Shown: positions 25,223-34,462 of the stretch, piece after piece | Layout of the letters: each line of letters starts with the position of its first letter | How positions within the stretch are numbered: the first letter of the stretch is position 1 | Assembly (NCBI GenBank): GCA_016710525.1 | Contig: JADJVQ010000136.1 | Span: forward strand, 1-64,000 | From: Burkholderiaceae bacterium | GTDB taxonomy: Bacteria > Pseudomonadota > Gammaproteobacteria > Burkholderiales > Burkholderiaceae_E | DNA: 64,000 nt | Direction: 5' to 3' | Position numbers and translations under genes: made by a program | The notes under the pieces: model-generated | Database searches by the model: none | Seen by the model: only the letters and a program-made list of their open reading frames with translations | What the model was told of the DNA's origin: nothing

Positions 25223-25660
25223 TCAGCCGGCCGGCGCCAGAACGAGCCGGTTGCCTTCGATGGCCCGGATCTCGTAGTCGCCGGGGGCAGGATCGCCCGG
25301 GATGCCAGGGGCGATCACCGCCTCCCAGGCAGCGCCGCGGTAGTGGACGCGCGAAACCCCGCCGGGCTGCCAGCGGTCGACACGGACCCGGCTGCCGATG
25401 TCGAGCAGCACGTCCTGATTGGACTGCACCGAAGGCAGGGCGCCACGCCGGCGTGGCTGGAAGCGGCGCAGCAAGAACCATCCGACCAGGGCGGTGACGG
25501 CGGCAACCAGGATCTGGACAGTACCCCCCAGCCCACCGAAGGCGGCCAGGCCACCGACGCCCGCGCCGACCGCGAGCACCAGCAGGAACAGCGTGCCGGT
25601 CGTGAGCTCGAACGCCATCAGGCCAACCGCCAATCCCCACCACCACCAGTGCGCGCTCAT
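25223..25660 (-). CDS. NfeD-family membrane protein
   Basis: This 145-residue protein starts at ATG 25,660 (MSAHWWWWGLAVGLMAFELT). Two or three transmembrane segments lie within residues 5-70 (TGTLFLLVLAVGAGVGGLAA, ILVAAVTALVGWFLL), followed by the OB-fold NfeD C-terminus (DIGSRVRVDRWQPGGVSRVH, GAAWEAVIA, EIRAIEGNRLVLAP). This is the short NfeD form without a ClpP-like protease domain. Such proteins are translated with an SPFH partner, here the QmcA-like gene, and are thought to help its assembly in membrane microdomains. Confidence 0.9.
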   Translation of the reverse strand: MSAHWWWWGLAVGLMAFELTTGTLFLLVLAVGAGVGGLAAFGGLGGTVQILVAAVTALVGWFLLRRFQPRRRGALPSVQSNQDVLLDIGSRVRVDRWQPGGVSRVHYRGAAWEAVIAPGIPGDPAPGDYEIRAIEGNRLVLAPAG

Positions 25661-25868
25661 CGCATCTCCTTGTGCGATGCCATCCTACCCCAAGCCAGGT
25701 CAACCGGAAGCCCCCCTTCGTGCGTTCGGGATGGGGGTGCCCGCGGCATTGAGATGTTTGCCGCCCGCCATGAATCGGGCTAGCATTCGCGCCGTTGTTC
25801 GCCCGACAGCCCGGGGGGTCCAGGCACACGCGACCGCCCCATTCCAATAATCCCGAGGAGAGTTCCCG

Positions 25869-27001
25869 ATGAATCTCAAACTGGTGAGTTTTGCCGTTGC
25901 GGCCGCTTTTGCAGCCGGCAGCGCAGGTGCCCAGACTGTCGTCAAGATCGGCCATGTCGGCCCCTTGACCGGCTCGATCGCCCACCTGGGCAAGGACAAC
26001 GAGGCTGGCGCCAAGCTGGCGATCGAAGAGGTCAACGCCAAGAAACTGAAAATCGGTGGTCAGGAAATCAAGTTCGAGCTGCTGTCGGAAGACGACGCGG
26101 CCGATCCCAAGCAAGGCACCGCAGCGGCCCAGAAGCTGGTCGATGCCAAGGTCGCCGGCGTGATCGGTCACCTGAACTCGGGCACCACGATCCCCGCCTC
26201 CAAGCTGTACAAGGATGCCGGCATCCCCAGATCTCGCCCTCGGCGACCAACCCGAAGTACACCCAGCAGGGCTTCAAGACCGCCTTCCGGGTGGTGGCCC
26301 ATGATGGTCAGCTCGGCGGCAATCTGGGCAAATTCGCGGTGAAGGAAGTCAAGGCCAAGTCGATCGCGATCATCGACGACAAGACCGCCTACGGCGAAGG
26401 CGTGGCCAACGAATTCCAGAAGGCCGTGAAGGCCGCCGGCGGCAAGATCGTCGGTCGCGAGTACACCACCGACAAGGCCACCGATTTCAACGCGGTGCTC
26501 ACCAAGCTCAAGGGCGCCAAGCCGGATCTGGTGTTCTTCGGCGGCATGGACGCCGTGGCCGGCCCGATGCTGCGCCAGATGAAGCAGCTGGGCATCAACG
26601 CCAAATTCATGGGCGGCGACGGCATCTGCACCGCCGAACTGGCCAAGCTGGCCGGCGACGCGATGGCCGACGGGCAGGTGGTGTGCGCCGAGGCCGGTGG
26701 TGTCGAAGGCCCGCACGCCAAGGCGATGGACGAGTTCAAGGCCAAGTTCAAGGCCAAGTTCAACATGGATGTGCAGATCTATGCACCCTATGTCTACGAC
26801 GCCACGATGGCGATGGTCGCGGCCATGCAGAAGGCCAACTCCACCGATCCCAAGAAGTATCTGCCCGCGCTGGCTTCGATCAAGCACGAAGGCGTGACCG
26901 GCACCATCGCCTTCGACCCGAAGGGCGACATCAAGAACGGCGCCCTGACGCTGTACACGTACAAAGGCGGCAAGCGCGACATGTTGCGCGTGGTTCGCTG
27001 A
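25869..27001 (+). pseudogene. livK: Branched-chain amino-acid ABC transporter binding protein, one frameshift
   Basis: ATG at 25,869 follows GAGGAG and encodes a signal peptide (LVSFAVAAAFAAGSAGA) and a Leu/Ile/Val-binding-type periplasmic lobe (VVKIGHVGPLTGSIAHLGKD). At 26,225-26,228 a CCCC run is one C short: restoring it turns AGIPRSRPRR into AGIPQISPSATNPKY, after which the protein reads to the stop at 27,001 (GGDGICTAELAKLAG, IYAPYVYDATMAMV). The repaired length of about 377 residues is normal. A single homopolymer base makes sequence error more likely than decay. No livHMGF permease genes are adjacent. Confidence 0.85.
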
Positions 27002-27051
27002 TCGCTCGCTGGCCATCCGCCGCGTCGCGACGGATGGCTCGGGGGTCATCC

Positions 27052-27075
27052 AACGCGGCTGCGGCCGCGTTTTTC
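27052..27075 (+). terminator. Rho-independent terminator after livK
   Basis: AACGCGGC and GCCGCGTT form an 8-bp stem around a TGCG loop, followed by TTTC, 51 bases after the livK stop. A further inverted repeat (GCCATCCG/CGGATGGC) lies just before it at 27,012-27,038. Confidence 0.8.
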
Positions 27076-27083
27076 ATTGTTGG

Positions 27084-27110
27084 AGCGCGGCTGCGGCCGC
27101 GCTTGTTTTA
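27084..27110 (+). terminator. Second tandem terminator after livK
   Basis: AGCGCGGC and GCCGCGCT form a perfect 8-bp stem with the same TGCG loop, followed by TGTTTTA. It shares the core GCGGCTGCGGCCGCG with the first terminator, so the pair looks like a duplication. The remaining bases up to the chemoreceptor gene at 27,376 contain no clear gene. Confidence 0.7.
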
Positions 27111-27375
27111 TGCGGCTCGCGCTCGGCCGCGCCTCGTTCCTGCCAAGTTTTCCCGCCGATCGTTCCGGCCAAATGCCACCGCCGCCGCTTGCCGATCGAG
27201 CGCGCGGCGTGGGGAGTTCTTGACCGCACGAACTGGCTGGATTTTCACCAGCCTTTTCCGCGCGCCGAACTCGACGCCCGAGAGGTCCAATCGAACCGCA
27301 ACGAGGGACTGTGCCCGGCAGACGCCGCGCGCCTGAGCCCCAGTACCCCGGCCTCAGCGGAACAGGAAACCAGCA

Positions 27376-28935
27376 ATGCGCGTCAACCTCCCGGTCTCCC
27401 AGCAAGAGCTCCTGCTGCACGATGACGACCTGATCGTGTCGCGCACCGACCTGAAGGGCCGCATCACGTATGCGAACCCGGTGTTCCTGCGCACCAGCGG
27501 TTACGACATCGACGAACTGCTCGGCAAGGCACACAACATCGTTCGCCATCCCGACATGCCGCCCGAGGCCTACGCGGACCTCTGGGCCGATCTGCAGGCG
27601 GGCAGGCCGTGGTCCGGCCTGGTGAAGAACCGATGCAAGAACGGTGATTTCTATTGGGTTCGCGCCAATGTGACGCCGATTCGCCAGAACGGCCAGGTCT
27701 GCGGTTACATGTCGGTGCGCACCAAGCCGAACCGGGAAGAGGTTGCCGCCGCCGAGCAGGTCTACCGCCTGCTGCGCGAAACGCAGCAGAAGCGGCTGAT
27801 CATCGAACATGGCAAGGCGGTTCAGCGCGGCATGGCGCGTGCGCTGCGCGGGCTGCTGCGCCTGCCGGCGTCGCTGCGCATCGGCCTGCATACCTGCGGC
27901 GGCGTCGGCTTCATGATCCTGCTGGTACTCGCACAAGCGGCGAATGCGCCCCTGTGGTTGAGCGCAAGCCTGGCCATCGCCGGCTCGGCCTGGCTGGCGG
28001 GCGGCTGGCTGTGGCTGCAGCGCACCTGGCTGCGTTCGATGCAACTGGCTCGTCAATCCGCGGAGATCGCTGCCTCGGGCGACCTCGTGACCGCTCATTT
28101 CGATGAGTCGGCCGATCCGGAGGTATCCGACGTGATGCGGGCCATCGAGCAGATGAAGGTGAATCTGCGCGCGGTGATCAACGATGTGCGGCAAAGCGTC
28201 GAGCAGGTGCGCCACTCGATCGAGCGCATCGCAACCGGCAACGGCCAGCTGGCCGACCGGACGCAATCCCAGTCGGCGGCGCTCGAGCAGAGTTCCGCAA
28301 GCCTCGAGGAGCTGTCCGCGACCGTGCGCCAGAGCGCGGATCACGCACGCGACGCCAGCACGGCCGCCAACGAGGCGTCGGGCCGGATGAGCGCCGGGAC
28401 CGAGGCGGTACGCCGGGTGGTCGCCACCATGGACAGCATCGGCTCGTCCTCCTCGCGTATCCGCAGCATCGTCGGCGTGATCGACACGATCGCCTTCCAG
28501 ACCAATATCCTCGCGCTGAATGCCGCTGTCGAAGCGGCGCGTGCCGGCGACCAGGGACGCGGTTTCGCGGTGGTCGCCAGCGAGGTTCGCAGCCTTGCCC
28601 AGCGCGCCGGCTCGGCCGCCGGCGAAATCCGTCAGCTGATCGACGAATCGCTGAAGCGCATCAACGACGGCCAGCAGGCGGTGATCGATGCCAACGGCAC
28701 GATCTCGGGCATCGAGCAGCACGTCAACCGGGTGAGCGAGCTGGTGCGGGAGATTTCGCTGAGCGCGCGCGAGCAGGACCAGGGGCTGGCCCAGATCAAC
28801 ATCGCGGTGGCCTCGCTGGACAATGTCACCCAGGAGAACTCGTCGCTGGTCGATTCGACGGCCGAGGGTGCGCGGCGATTGGAGCTCGAAGCCGCGCGTC
28901 TGGTCGACACCGTTGCGGCCTTCCGGGCCACGTGA
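27376..28935 (+). CDS. Aer-like PAS methyl-accepting chemotaxis protein
   Basis: This 519-residue protein starts at ATG 27,376. Residues about 20-125 form a PAS domain (VSRTDLKGRITYANPVFLRT, HNIVRHPDMPPEAYADLWAD) of the Aer redox/energy-sensing type, with the typical NIVRHPDMP motif. Two membrane segments follow (about 173-215), then a degenerate HAMP region and the MCP signalling domain with the conserved hairpin tip DTIAFQTNILALNAAVEAAR near residue 375. It should sense redox or respiration through bound FAD and signal to CheA. No che genes are nearby and the gene is monocistronic. Confidence 0.93.
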   Translation: MRVNLPVSQQELLLHDDDLIVSRTDLKGRITYANPVFLRTSGYDIDELLGKAHNIVRHPDMPPEAYADLWADLQAGRPWSGLVKNRCKNGDFYWVRANVTPIRQNGQVCGYMSVRTKPNREEVAAAEQVYRLLRETQQKRLIIEHGKAVQRGMARALRGLLRLPASLRIGLHTCGGVGFMILLVLAQAANAPLWLSASLAIAGSAWLAGGWLWLQRTWLRSMQLARQSAEIAASGDLVTAHFDESADPEVSDVMRAIEQMKVNLRAVINDVRQSVEQVRHSIERIATGNGQLADRTQSQSAALEQSSASLEELSATVRQSADHARDASTAANEASGRMSAGTEAVRRVVATMDSIGSSSSRIRSIVGVIDTIAFQTNILALNAAVEAARAGDQGRGFAVVASEVRSLAQRAGSAAGEIRQLIDESLKRINDGQQAVIDANGTISGIEQHVNRVSELVREISLSAREQDQGLAQINIAVASLDNVTQENSSLVDSTAEGARRLELEAARLVDTVAAFRAT

Positions 28936-29010
28936 CCCTGCCCCGAGGCAGCGCCACCTGATCGGGAAACCGCAGCTGCCGCAAGACGCGCCGGGTAGAC
29001 GAACCCTCGG

Positions 29011-29051
29011 CGCCCTCCGCGCCCTCCGCGCCCTCCGCGCCCTCCGCGCCC
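29011..29051. repeat. Short tandem repeat, 9-base unit
   Basis: Four complete copies of CGCCCTCCG plus a partial fifth, exactly in tandem, between the chemoreceptor stop and the cysteine-cluster gene. No dyad or spacers, so it is a minisatellite rather than a CRISPR or regulatory array. Confidence 0.85.
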
Positions 29052-29124
29052 ACTGACAGGGACTGGCACGGCCGAGAATCGGGTGGCATCATCGTGGACC
29101 ACGGGATCGCGCCGGAGGAACGAC

Positions 29125-29901
29125 GTGCAGGAAAATCCGACCGACCTGCCCCGCAGCGCCGCCATCACGTTCTCGCTCGGCGGACGTACGGTGTCCCTGC
29201 AGATCCAGGTGCCTCCCGGTGCGGTCAGCCCCACCCGGCTGCTGCCGCTGGTGCACGCGCTGACCGACATGGCGGTCGACGCCACGGTCCAGTCGCTGAA
29301 TGAGCCCGTCAGCTGCGCCGCCGGCTGCGGTGCCTGCTGCCGTCAGCTGGTTCCGGTATCGGGCACCGAGGCCCGCGCAATCCATGCGCTGGTCCACGCG
29401 ATGCCGCCAGCGCGCCGCGACGCCATGCTGGTCCGCTTTCGGGATGCCATCGAGCATCTGCGCCAGGCCGGATTGCTGGAGCGGCTGCGTGGATTCGATC
29501 GCCTTTCCGACACCGAACGCAGTGCGATGGGCCTGGACTATTTTCGAGCCCGGCTGCCCTGCCCGTTCCTGGAGGACGAGATGTGCTCGATTCATGCCGA
29601 ACGGCCGGTGATCTGCCGCGAGTTCCTGGTCACCTCCGACCCGCGCCACTGTGCCGAACCTTCGCCAGCGACCACTCGCCGCGTCCGGCTCGACGCACGG
29701 ATTTCACGTGGCCTGGCAGCCCTCGACGCCCCACCCGCCGAACGGCGCGCGCCGACATGGATTGCGCTGACGCTGGCCCTCGAGTGGACCGACGCCCAGC
29801 CCGCCGAGGCCACGCGACCCGCGACGCAGTTGCTGCAGGATCTGTTCAGCCACCTGTCGGGGCAGGATCTCGAAGGGCGGGCGGCGCCCGACGAACCCTG
29901 A
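29125..29901 (+). CDS. YkgJ-family cysteine-cluster protein
   Basis: A GTG at 29,125 with GGAGG eight bases upstream is the better start. An ATG at 29,083 is in frame but lacks a ribosome site. The protein of about 258 residues has the zinc/iron-chelating pattern C-x3-C-x2-CC in SCAAGCGACCRQLVPVS, then PCPFLEDEMCSIHAERPVIC followed by REF. These cysteines bind a metal, and the family is named after E. coli YkgJ, without a defined reaction. The C-terminus (ALTLALEWTDAQ) is helical. It is monocistronic and convergent with ppsA. Confidence 0.85.
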   Translation: MQENPTDLPRSAAITFSLGGRTVSLQIQVPPGAVSPTRLLPLVHALTDMAVDATVQSLNEPVSCAAGCGACCRQLVPVSGTEARAIHALVHAMPPARRDAMLVRFRDAIEHLRQAGLLERLRGFDRLSDTERSAMGLDYFRARLPCPFLEDEMCSIHAERPVICREFLVTSDPRHCAEPSPATTRRVRLDARISRGLAALDAPPAERRAPTWIALTLALEWTDAQPAEATRPATQLLQDLFSHLSGQDLEGRAAPDEP

Positions 29902-29940
29902 CCCGGCCACGGGCGCTGGCGGCCGCAGCCAACAGGTCGC

Positions 29941-29960
29941 GCCGGCCCCCTCGGGCCGGC
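29941..29960. terminator. Bidirectional GC hairpin between convergent genes
   Basis: GCCGGCCC and GGGCCGGC form a perfect 8-bp stem with a 4-base loop between the YkgJ-type gene and ppsA, which converge here. There is no T-tract on either side, so termination is inferred only from position. Confidence 0.4.
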
Positions 29961-29977
29961 AGACTCACCGCAAGGCG

Positions 29978-32401
29978 TCAGGGCGTTGCGGCGCGCGGCG
30001 GCGCCGAAGCCAGCCGCTTCCAGGTCGAGACAACGGTGTCGGGATTCAGCGAGATGGAGTCGATCCCCTGGCGCATCAGCCACTCGGCCAGATCGGGATG
30101 GTCCGACGGCCCCTGCCCGCAGATGCCGACATACTTGCCGGCCTTGTTGCAGGCATGGATGGCGCGCTCGAGCAGCGCCATCACCGCCGGGTCGCGCTCA
30201 TCGAAACCCTCGGCGACCAGGCCGGAGTCGCGGTCCAGGCCCAGCGTGAGCTGGGTCAGGTCGTTGGAGCCGATCGAGAATCCGTCGAAATGCTCGAGGA
30301 AGTCCTCGGCCAGGATGCAGTTGGAGGGCAGCTCGCACATCATGATGATGCGCAGGCCGTTCTCGCCGCGCTTCAGGCCGTTGCGCGCCAGCAGTTCGAT
30401 CACGCCGGTCGCCTCGCGCACCGTGCGCACGAAGGGCACCATCAGCTCGACGTTGGTGAGACCCATCTCGTCGCGCACGCGCTTCATCGCCTTGCATTCC
30501 ATCTCGAAGCACTCGCGGAAGTCGGCCGACACGTAACGCGAGGCGCCGCGAAAGCCGAGCATCGGGTTCTCTTCCTCGGGCTCGTAGCGCGAGCCGCCGA
30601 TCAGCTTGCGGTACTCGTTGGACTTGAAGTCCGACAGGCGCACGATGACCGGCTTCGGCCAGAACGCCGCCGCGATGGTGGCCACGCCCTCGGTGAGCCG
30701 TTCGACATAAAACGCCCGTGGCGTGTTGTGGCCGCGCGCAACTCCTTCGACCGCCTTGCGCAGCTCCGGATCCACATTGGGGTAGTCGAGAATCGCCTTC
30801 GGGTGGATGCCGATGTGATTGTTGATGATGAACTCGAGCCGCGCCAGGCCGACGCCCGCATTGGGCAGCTGGCAGAACTCGAAGGCCAGCTGCGGATTGC
30901 CGACGTTCATCATGATCTTGGTCTCGAGCTCGGGCATCGCGCCCGAGTCGACCTCGGTCACCTCGGTCTCGAGCAGGCCGTCGTAGATGTAGCCGGTGTC
31001 GCCCTGCGCGCACGAGACCGTGACCAGTGCGCCGTCCTTCAGGTGGACCGTTGCATCGCCGCAGCCGACCACCGCCGGAATGCCCAGTTCGCGCGCGATG
31101 ATCGCCGCATGGCAGGTCCGCCCGCCGCGATTGGTGACAATCGCCGAGGCACGCTTCATCACCGGCTCCCAGTTGGGATCGGTCATGTCGGTGACCAGCA
31201 CGTCGCCGGGCTGGACCTTGTCCATCTCGGCGGAGTCGTTGACCACCCGTACGCGTCCGGCACCGACCTTCTGGCCGATCGCTCGACCCGAGGCCAGCAC
31301 GTCGGAAGAGCCCTTCAGCCGGAAGCGCAGCTGGCGTGTCGCGCTGCCCTGCGATTTCACGGTTTCGGGGCGCGCCTGCAGGATGTACAGCTTGTTGTCC
31401 AGGCCGTCCTTGCCCCATTCGATGTCCATCGGACGGCCGTAGTGGCGCTCGATCTCGACCGCGTAGCGGGCCAGTTCGATCACTTCGTCATCGGTCAGCG
31501 AGTAGCGGTAGCGCAGCTCGTCCGGGGTGTCGACCGTGCGTACCGTGCGTCCGACCGAACTCTCGGGTCCGCTGGCCGCATCGCCCGGGTCGGCGAATTC
31601 CATGCGGATCAGCTTGCTGCCCAGCTGGCGCCGGATGATCGGGTACTTGCCGGCTGCCAGGATCGGCTTGTGCACATAGAACTCGTCCGGATTGACGGCG
31701 CCCTGCACGACCGTCTCGCCCAGGCCATACGAACTGGTGATCAGCACCGCATCGCTGAAGCCGGATTCGGTGTCCATCGTGAACATCACGCCCGACGATC
31801 CGCGGTCGCTGCGCACCATGCGCTGCACGCCGGCCGACAGCGCGACGTCGCCGTGCGCGAAGCCCTTGTGGACCCGGTACGAAATGGCGCGGTCGTTGTA
31901 CAGCGAAGCGAACACGTGGCGTACCCGTTCGAGCACCGACTCGATGTCGAGCACATTCAGGTAGGTTTCCTGCTGCCCGGCGAACGAGGCATCCGGCAGG
32001 TCTTCGGCGGTCGCCGACGAGCGCACCGCGACCGAGATGCCGGCGCCGGCTTCGCCGACCAGGAGCGCGTAGTGCTCGCGGATCTCGGCCTCGAGACGCG
32101 CCGGCAGAGGGCTTTGCTCGACCCAGCCGCGGATATCGGCGCCGCAGGCCGCCAGCGCCTTGACGTCTTCGGTATTCAGGCCTTCGAGGCGCCTGGCGAT
32201 GCGCTCGGTCAGGCCGTTGTGAGTCAGAAAATCACGGAATGCGTGCGCCGTAGTCGCGAATCCGCCTGGCACGCGCACGCCCGAGGCGTGCAGCTGGCTG
32301 ATCAGTTCACCCAGCGAAGCATTCTTGCCGCCGACCGATTCGACATCGGTCATGCGCAATGCTTCGAAGGGGACGACATAGCGCCCTTCGAGATGGTTCA
32401 T
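29978..32401 (-). CDS. ppsA: Phosphoenolpyruvate synthase
   Basis: This 807-residue enzyme converts pyruvate and ATP to PEP, AMP and phosphate, opening gluconeogenesis. ATG at 32,401 begins MNHLEGRYVVPFEALRMTDV. The ATP-grasp N-terminal domain includes VESVGGKNASLGEL and VAVRSSATAEDLPDASFAGQ. The phosphohistidine domain has His431 in GGRTCHAAIIARELGIPAVV. The C-terminal TIM barrel has GFRGASRY, ELMVPFVRTVREA and GICGQGPSDHPDL with the catalytic Cys. It is divergent from ppsR, whose product controls it by phosphorylating a threonine next to the catalytic histidine (GGRTCH here). Confidence 0.97.
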   Translation of the reverse strand: MNHLEGRYVVPFEALRMTDVESVGGKNASLGELISQLHASGVRVPGGFATTAHAFRDFLTHNGLTERIARRLEGLNTEDVKALAACGADIRGWVEQSPLPARLEAEIREHYALLVGEAGAGISVAVRSSATAEDLPDASFAGQQETYLNVLDIESVLERVRHVFASLYNDRAISYRVHKGFAHGDVALSAGVQRMVRSDRGSSGVMFTMDTESGFSDAVLITSSYGLGETVVQGAVNPDEFYVHKPILAAGKYPIIRRQLGSKLIRMEFADPGDAASGPESSVGRTVRTVDTPDELRYRYSLTDDEVIELARYAVEIERHYGRPMDIEWGKDGLDNKLYILQARPETVKSQGSATRQLRFRLKGSSDVLASGRAIGQKVGAGRVRVVNDSAEMDKVQPGDVLVTDMTDPNWEPVMKRASAIVTNRGGRTCHAAIIARELGIPAVVGCGDATVHLKDGALVTVSCAQGDTGYIYDGLLETEVTEVDSGAMPELETKIMMNVGNPQLAFEFCQLPNAGVGLARLEFIINNHIGIHPKAILDYPNVDPELRKAVEGVARGHNTPRAFYVERLTEGVATIAAAFWPKPVIVRLSDFKSNEYRKLIGGSRYEPEEENPMLGFRGASRYVSADFRECFEMECKAMKRVRDEMGLTNVELMVPFVRTVREATGVIELLARNGLKRGENGLRIIMMCELPSNCILAEDFLEHFDGFSIGSNDLTQLTLGLDRDSGLVAEGFDERDPAVMALLERAIHACNKAGKYVGICGQGPSDHPDLAEWLMRQGIDSISLNPDTVVSTWKRLASAPPRAATP

Positions 32402-32662
32402 GGAAAAGTCCTGGCATGATGGAAAACCGTGGGGCTGCTCGGACGGTGCGCGGCAAACGGCTGGCACCCGACCCGTGCGAAGCGCTGTAGTCGCACCCCG
32501 TCGACACCGTCCGGCCGGTCGTTCGGGGACGTGGGTGCGGCTGCAACACTCTGCTGGGAGGACGGCCGATTTTACTGCGGGGCGCCCGCCCCCGCACGCA
32601 AAATACCGCACAACCGGCGCGGCCGGTTGCCGCTCATCGATCACCGCTTGTTAGGCATCACC

Positions 32663-33493
32663 ATGGCCGAATCCGCAAAAGGTCCCTACGACCGCACCAT
32701 CTTCTACGTCTCGGACGGCACCGGCATCACCGCGGAGACTTTCGGCCATTCGCTGCTGAGCCAGTTCGAGAACATGACCCTGCGCCAGATTCGGCTGCCG
32801 TTCATCGAAACCCTCGACAAGGCGGAAGAGGCGCTCAAACGCATTCGCCAGCAGGCATCGGTGGACGGCAAGCGCCCGATCGTGTTCAGCACGCTGGTCA
32901 ATCCCGAGATCAATCAGGTCATGCGCCAGGCGGAAGTGATGTTCATCGACCTGTTCGCCACCTTCGTCGAACCGCTGGAACACGAGTTCGGCGTGCGCTC
33001 GACCCACACCGTCGGCCGTTCGCATACGGCCGAGAATTCGGCGCAATACCAGCGGCGCATCGCGGCCATCAACTTTTCGCTGGCCCACGATGACGGCCAG
33101 TCCCACCATGGACTGGCCAGCGCAGACGTGATCCTGGTCGGCGTGTCGCGCTGCGGCAAGACACCCACCAGCCTGTATCTGGCCATGCAGCACGGCATCA
33201 AGGCCGCCAACTATCCGCTGATTCCCGAGGATTTCGATCGCGGACGCCTTCCCGAGGCGCTCTACCAGCACCGCAGCAAGCTGTTCGGCCTGTCGATCAC
33301 CCCCGAGCGCCTGGCCGAAGTGCGCTATGAGCGCCGCCCGAACAGCCGTTATGCCTCGATCGAGAACTGCCGCGCCGAGGTCGCCGATGCCGAGGCGATG
33401 ATGCGGCGCGAAGGCATCCGCTGGCTGTCGAGCACCACGAAATCCATCGAAGAGATCGCCGCGACCGTGCTGCAGACCCTGCAGCTTCACTGA
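32663..33493 (+). CDS. ppsR: PEP synthase regulatory kinase/pyrophosphorylase (DUF299)
   Basis: This 276-residue protein starts at ATG 32,663 (MAESAKGPYDRTIFYVSDGT). The P-loop is ILVGVSRCGKTPTSLYL (about 157-173), with DUF299 hallmarks HTVGRSH and FDRGRLPE. It inactivates PEP synthase by ADP-dependent phosphorylation and reactivates it by phosphate-dependent dephosphorylation. It is divergently transcribed from ppsA, with 261 bases between the starts that hold both promoters. I see no clear operator there. Confidence 0.96.
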   Translation: MAESAKGPYDRTIFYVSDGTGITAETFGHSLLSQFENMTLRQIRLPFIETLDKAEEALKRIRQQASVDGKRPIVFSTLVNPEINQVMRQAEVMFIDLFATFVEPLEHEFGVRSTHTVGRSHTAENSAQYQRRIAAINFSLAHDDGQSHHGLASADVILVGVSRCGKTPTSLYLAMQHGIKAANYPLIPEDFDRGRLPEALYQHRSKLFGLSITPERLAEVRYERRPNSRYASIENCRAEVADAEAMMRREGIRWLSSTTKSIEEIAATVLQTLQLH

Positions 33494-33580
33494 CCCGCGT
33501 ATCGGCCGCCCCGTGGCCACGGCGCCGCCCGCGGACATGACCCCGCGGAGGGCCGACCCTTCTGAAATCCGGAGAGATCC

Positions 33581-34462
33581 ATGACTGTCTACGACTACAA
33601 GACCTTGTCGACCGCGCGCGATGGCCTCGTGCTGACGCTGGCGCTGAACCGGCCGGAGCGCCTGAACGCGTTCACCGTCGAGATGGCGCGTGAGCTGATC
33701 GACTTCTTCACCCGCGTCAACGACGACGACGAGGTCGGCGCCATCGTCGTCACCGGCGAAGGCCGCGCATTTTGCGCCGGCATGGACCTGTCGCGCGAGG
33801 GCAATGTGTTCGGGCTGGACGAATCGCTGCAGCCCACGCTGGCCGACCTGCACGAGCGCTTCACCGATCCGGTGATCGTCGATGGAGTGCGCGACACCGG
33901 CGGGCGGGTGACGCTGGCGATCCATGCCTGCCGCAAACCGGTGATCGCCGCCATCCATGGCGCGGCCGTCGGAATCGGCGCCACGATGACGCTGGCGATG
34001 GACGTCCGGCTGGTGGCCGAGAACGTCAAGATCGGATTCGTGTTCGGCAAGCTGGGCATCGTGCCCGAGGCCTGTTCGTCATGGTTCCTGCCGCGCCTGG
34101 TGGGCATCTCGCGGGCATTGGACTGGGTCTATTCGGCACGCATCCTGGAGGCCCAGGAAGTGCTGTCGGCCGGACTGGCTCTGGCGGTCCACCCGGGCGC
34201 GCAACTGCTGGCGGCTGCGCAGCGTCTTGCCGCCAGCTATGTCGATGCCCGCTCGCCGGTGTCGGTGGCCCTGATGCGCCAGATGATGTACCGCAACAGC
34301 GCCGCTGCATCGCCCGAAGTGGCGCACCGGGTGGACTCGCTGGCGATGTTCTACACCAGCCGCGAGGACGGCCATGAGGGCGTGCAGGCCTTCCTCGAAA
34401 AGCGCCCGCCGCAGTTCAAGGCCAAGGCCTCCAGCGACATGCCGCCGTTCTACCCCTGGTGA
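33581..34462 (+). CDS. Enoyl-CoA hydratase/isomerase family protein
   Basis: This 293-residue crotonase-fold protein starts at ATG 33,581 after GGAGAGATCC. It has LTLALNRPERLNAFTVEMAR, the oxyanion-hole segments GRAFCAGMDLSREGN and IHGAAVGIGATMTLAMDVRL, and the conserved EACSSWFLPRLVG. The usual second catalytic glutamate position is occupied by PEACSSWF, common in this subfamily. It is longer than typical hydratases by a C-terminal extension ending KRPPQFKAKASSDMPPFYPW. The substrate is uncertain and no fatty-acid or amino-acid degradation genes adjoin. Its end overlaps the convergent methyltransferase gene by 13 bases. Confidence 0.85.
   Translation: MTVYDYKTLSTARDGLVLTLALNRPERLNAFTVEMARELIDFFTRVNDDDEVGAIVVTGEGRAFCAGMDLSREGNVFGLDESLQPTLADLHERFTDPVIVDGVRDTGGRVTLAIHACRKPVIAAIHGAAVGIGATMTLAMDVRLVAENVKIGFVFGKLGIVPEACSSWFLPRLVGISRALDWVYSARILEAQEVLSAGLALAVHPGAQLLAAAQRLAASYVDARSPVSVALMRQMMYRNSAAASPEVAHRVDSLAMFYTSREDGHEGVQAFLEKRPPQFKAKASSDMPPFYPW

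Noticed and set aside
29011..29051. CRISPR-like tandem repeat
   Set aside because: The unit is nine bases with no spacers and no cas genes nearby, so it is a simple tandem repeat.
30098..32419. 773-codon open frame opposite ppsA
   Set aside because: Antisense shadow typical of high-GC DNA. ppsA reads fully with all catalytic motifs.
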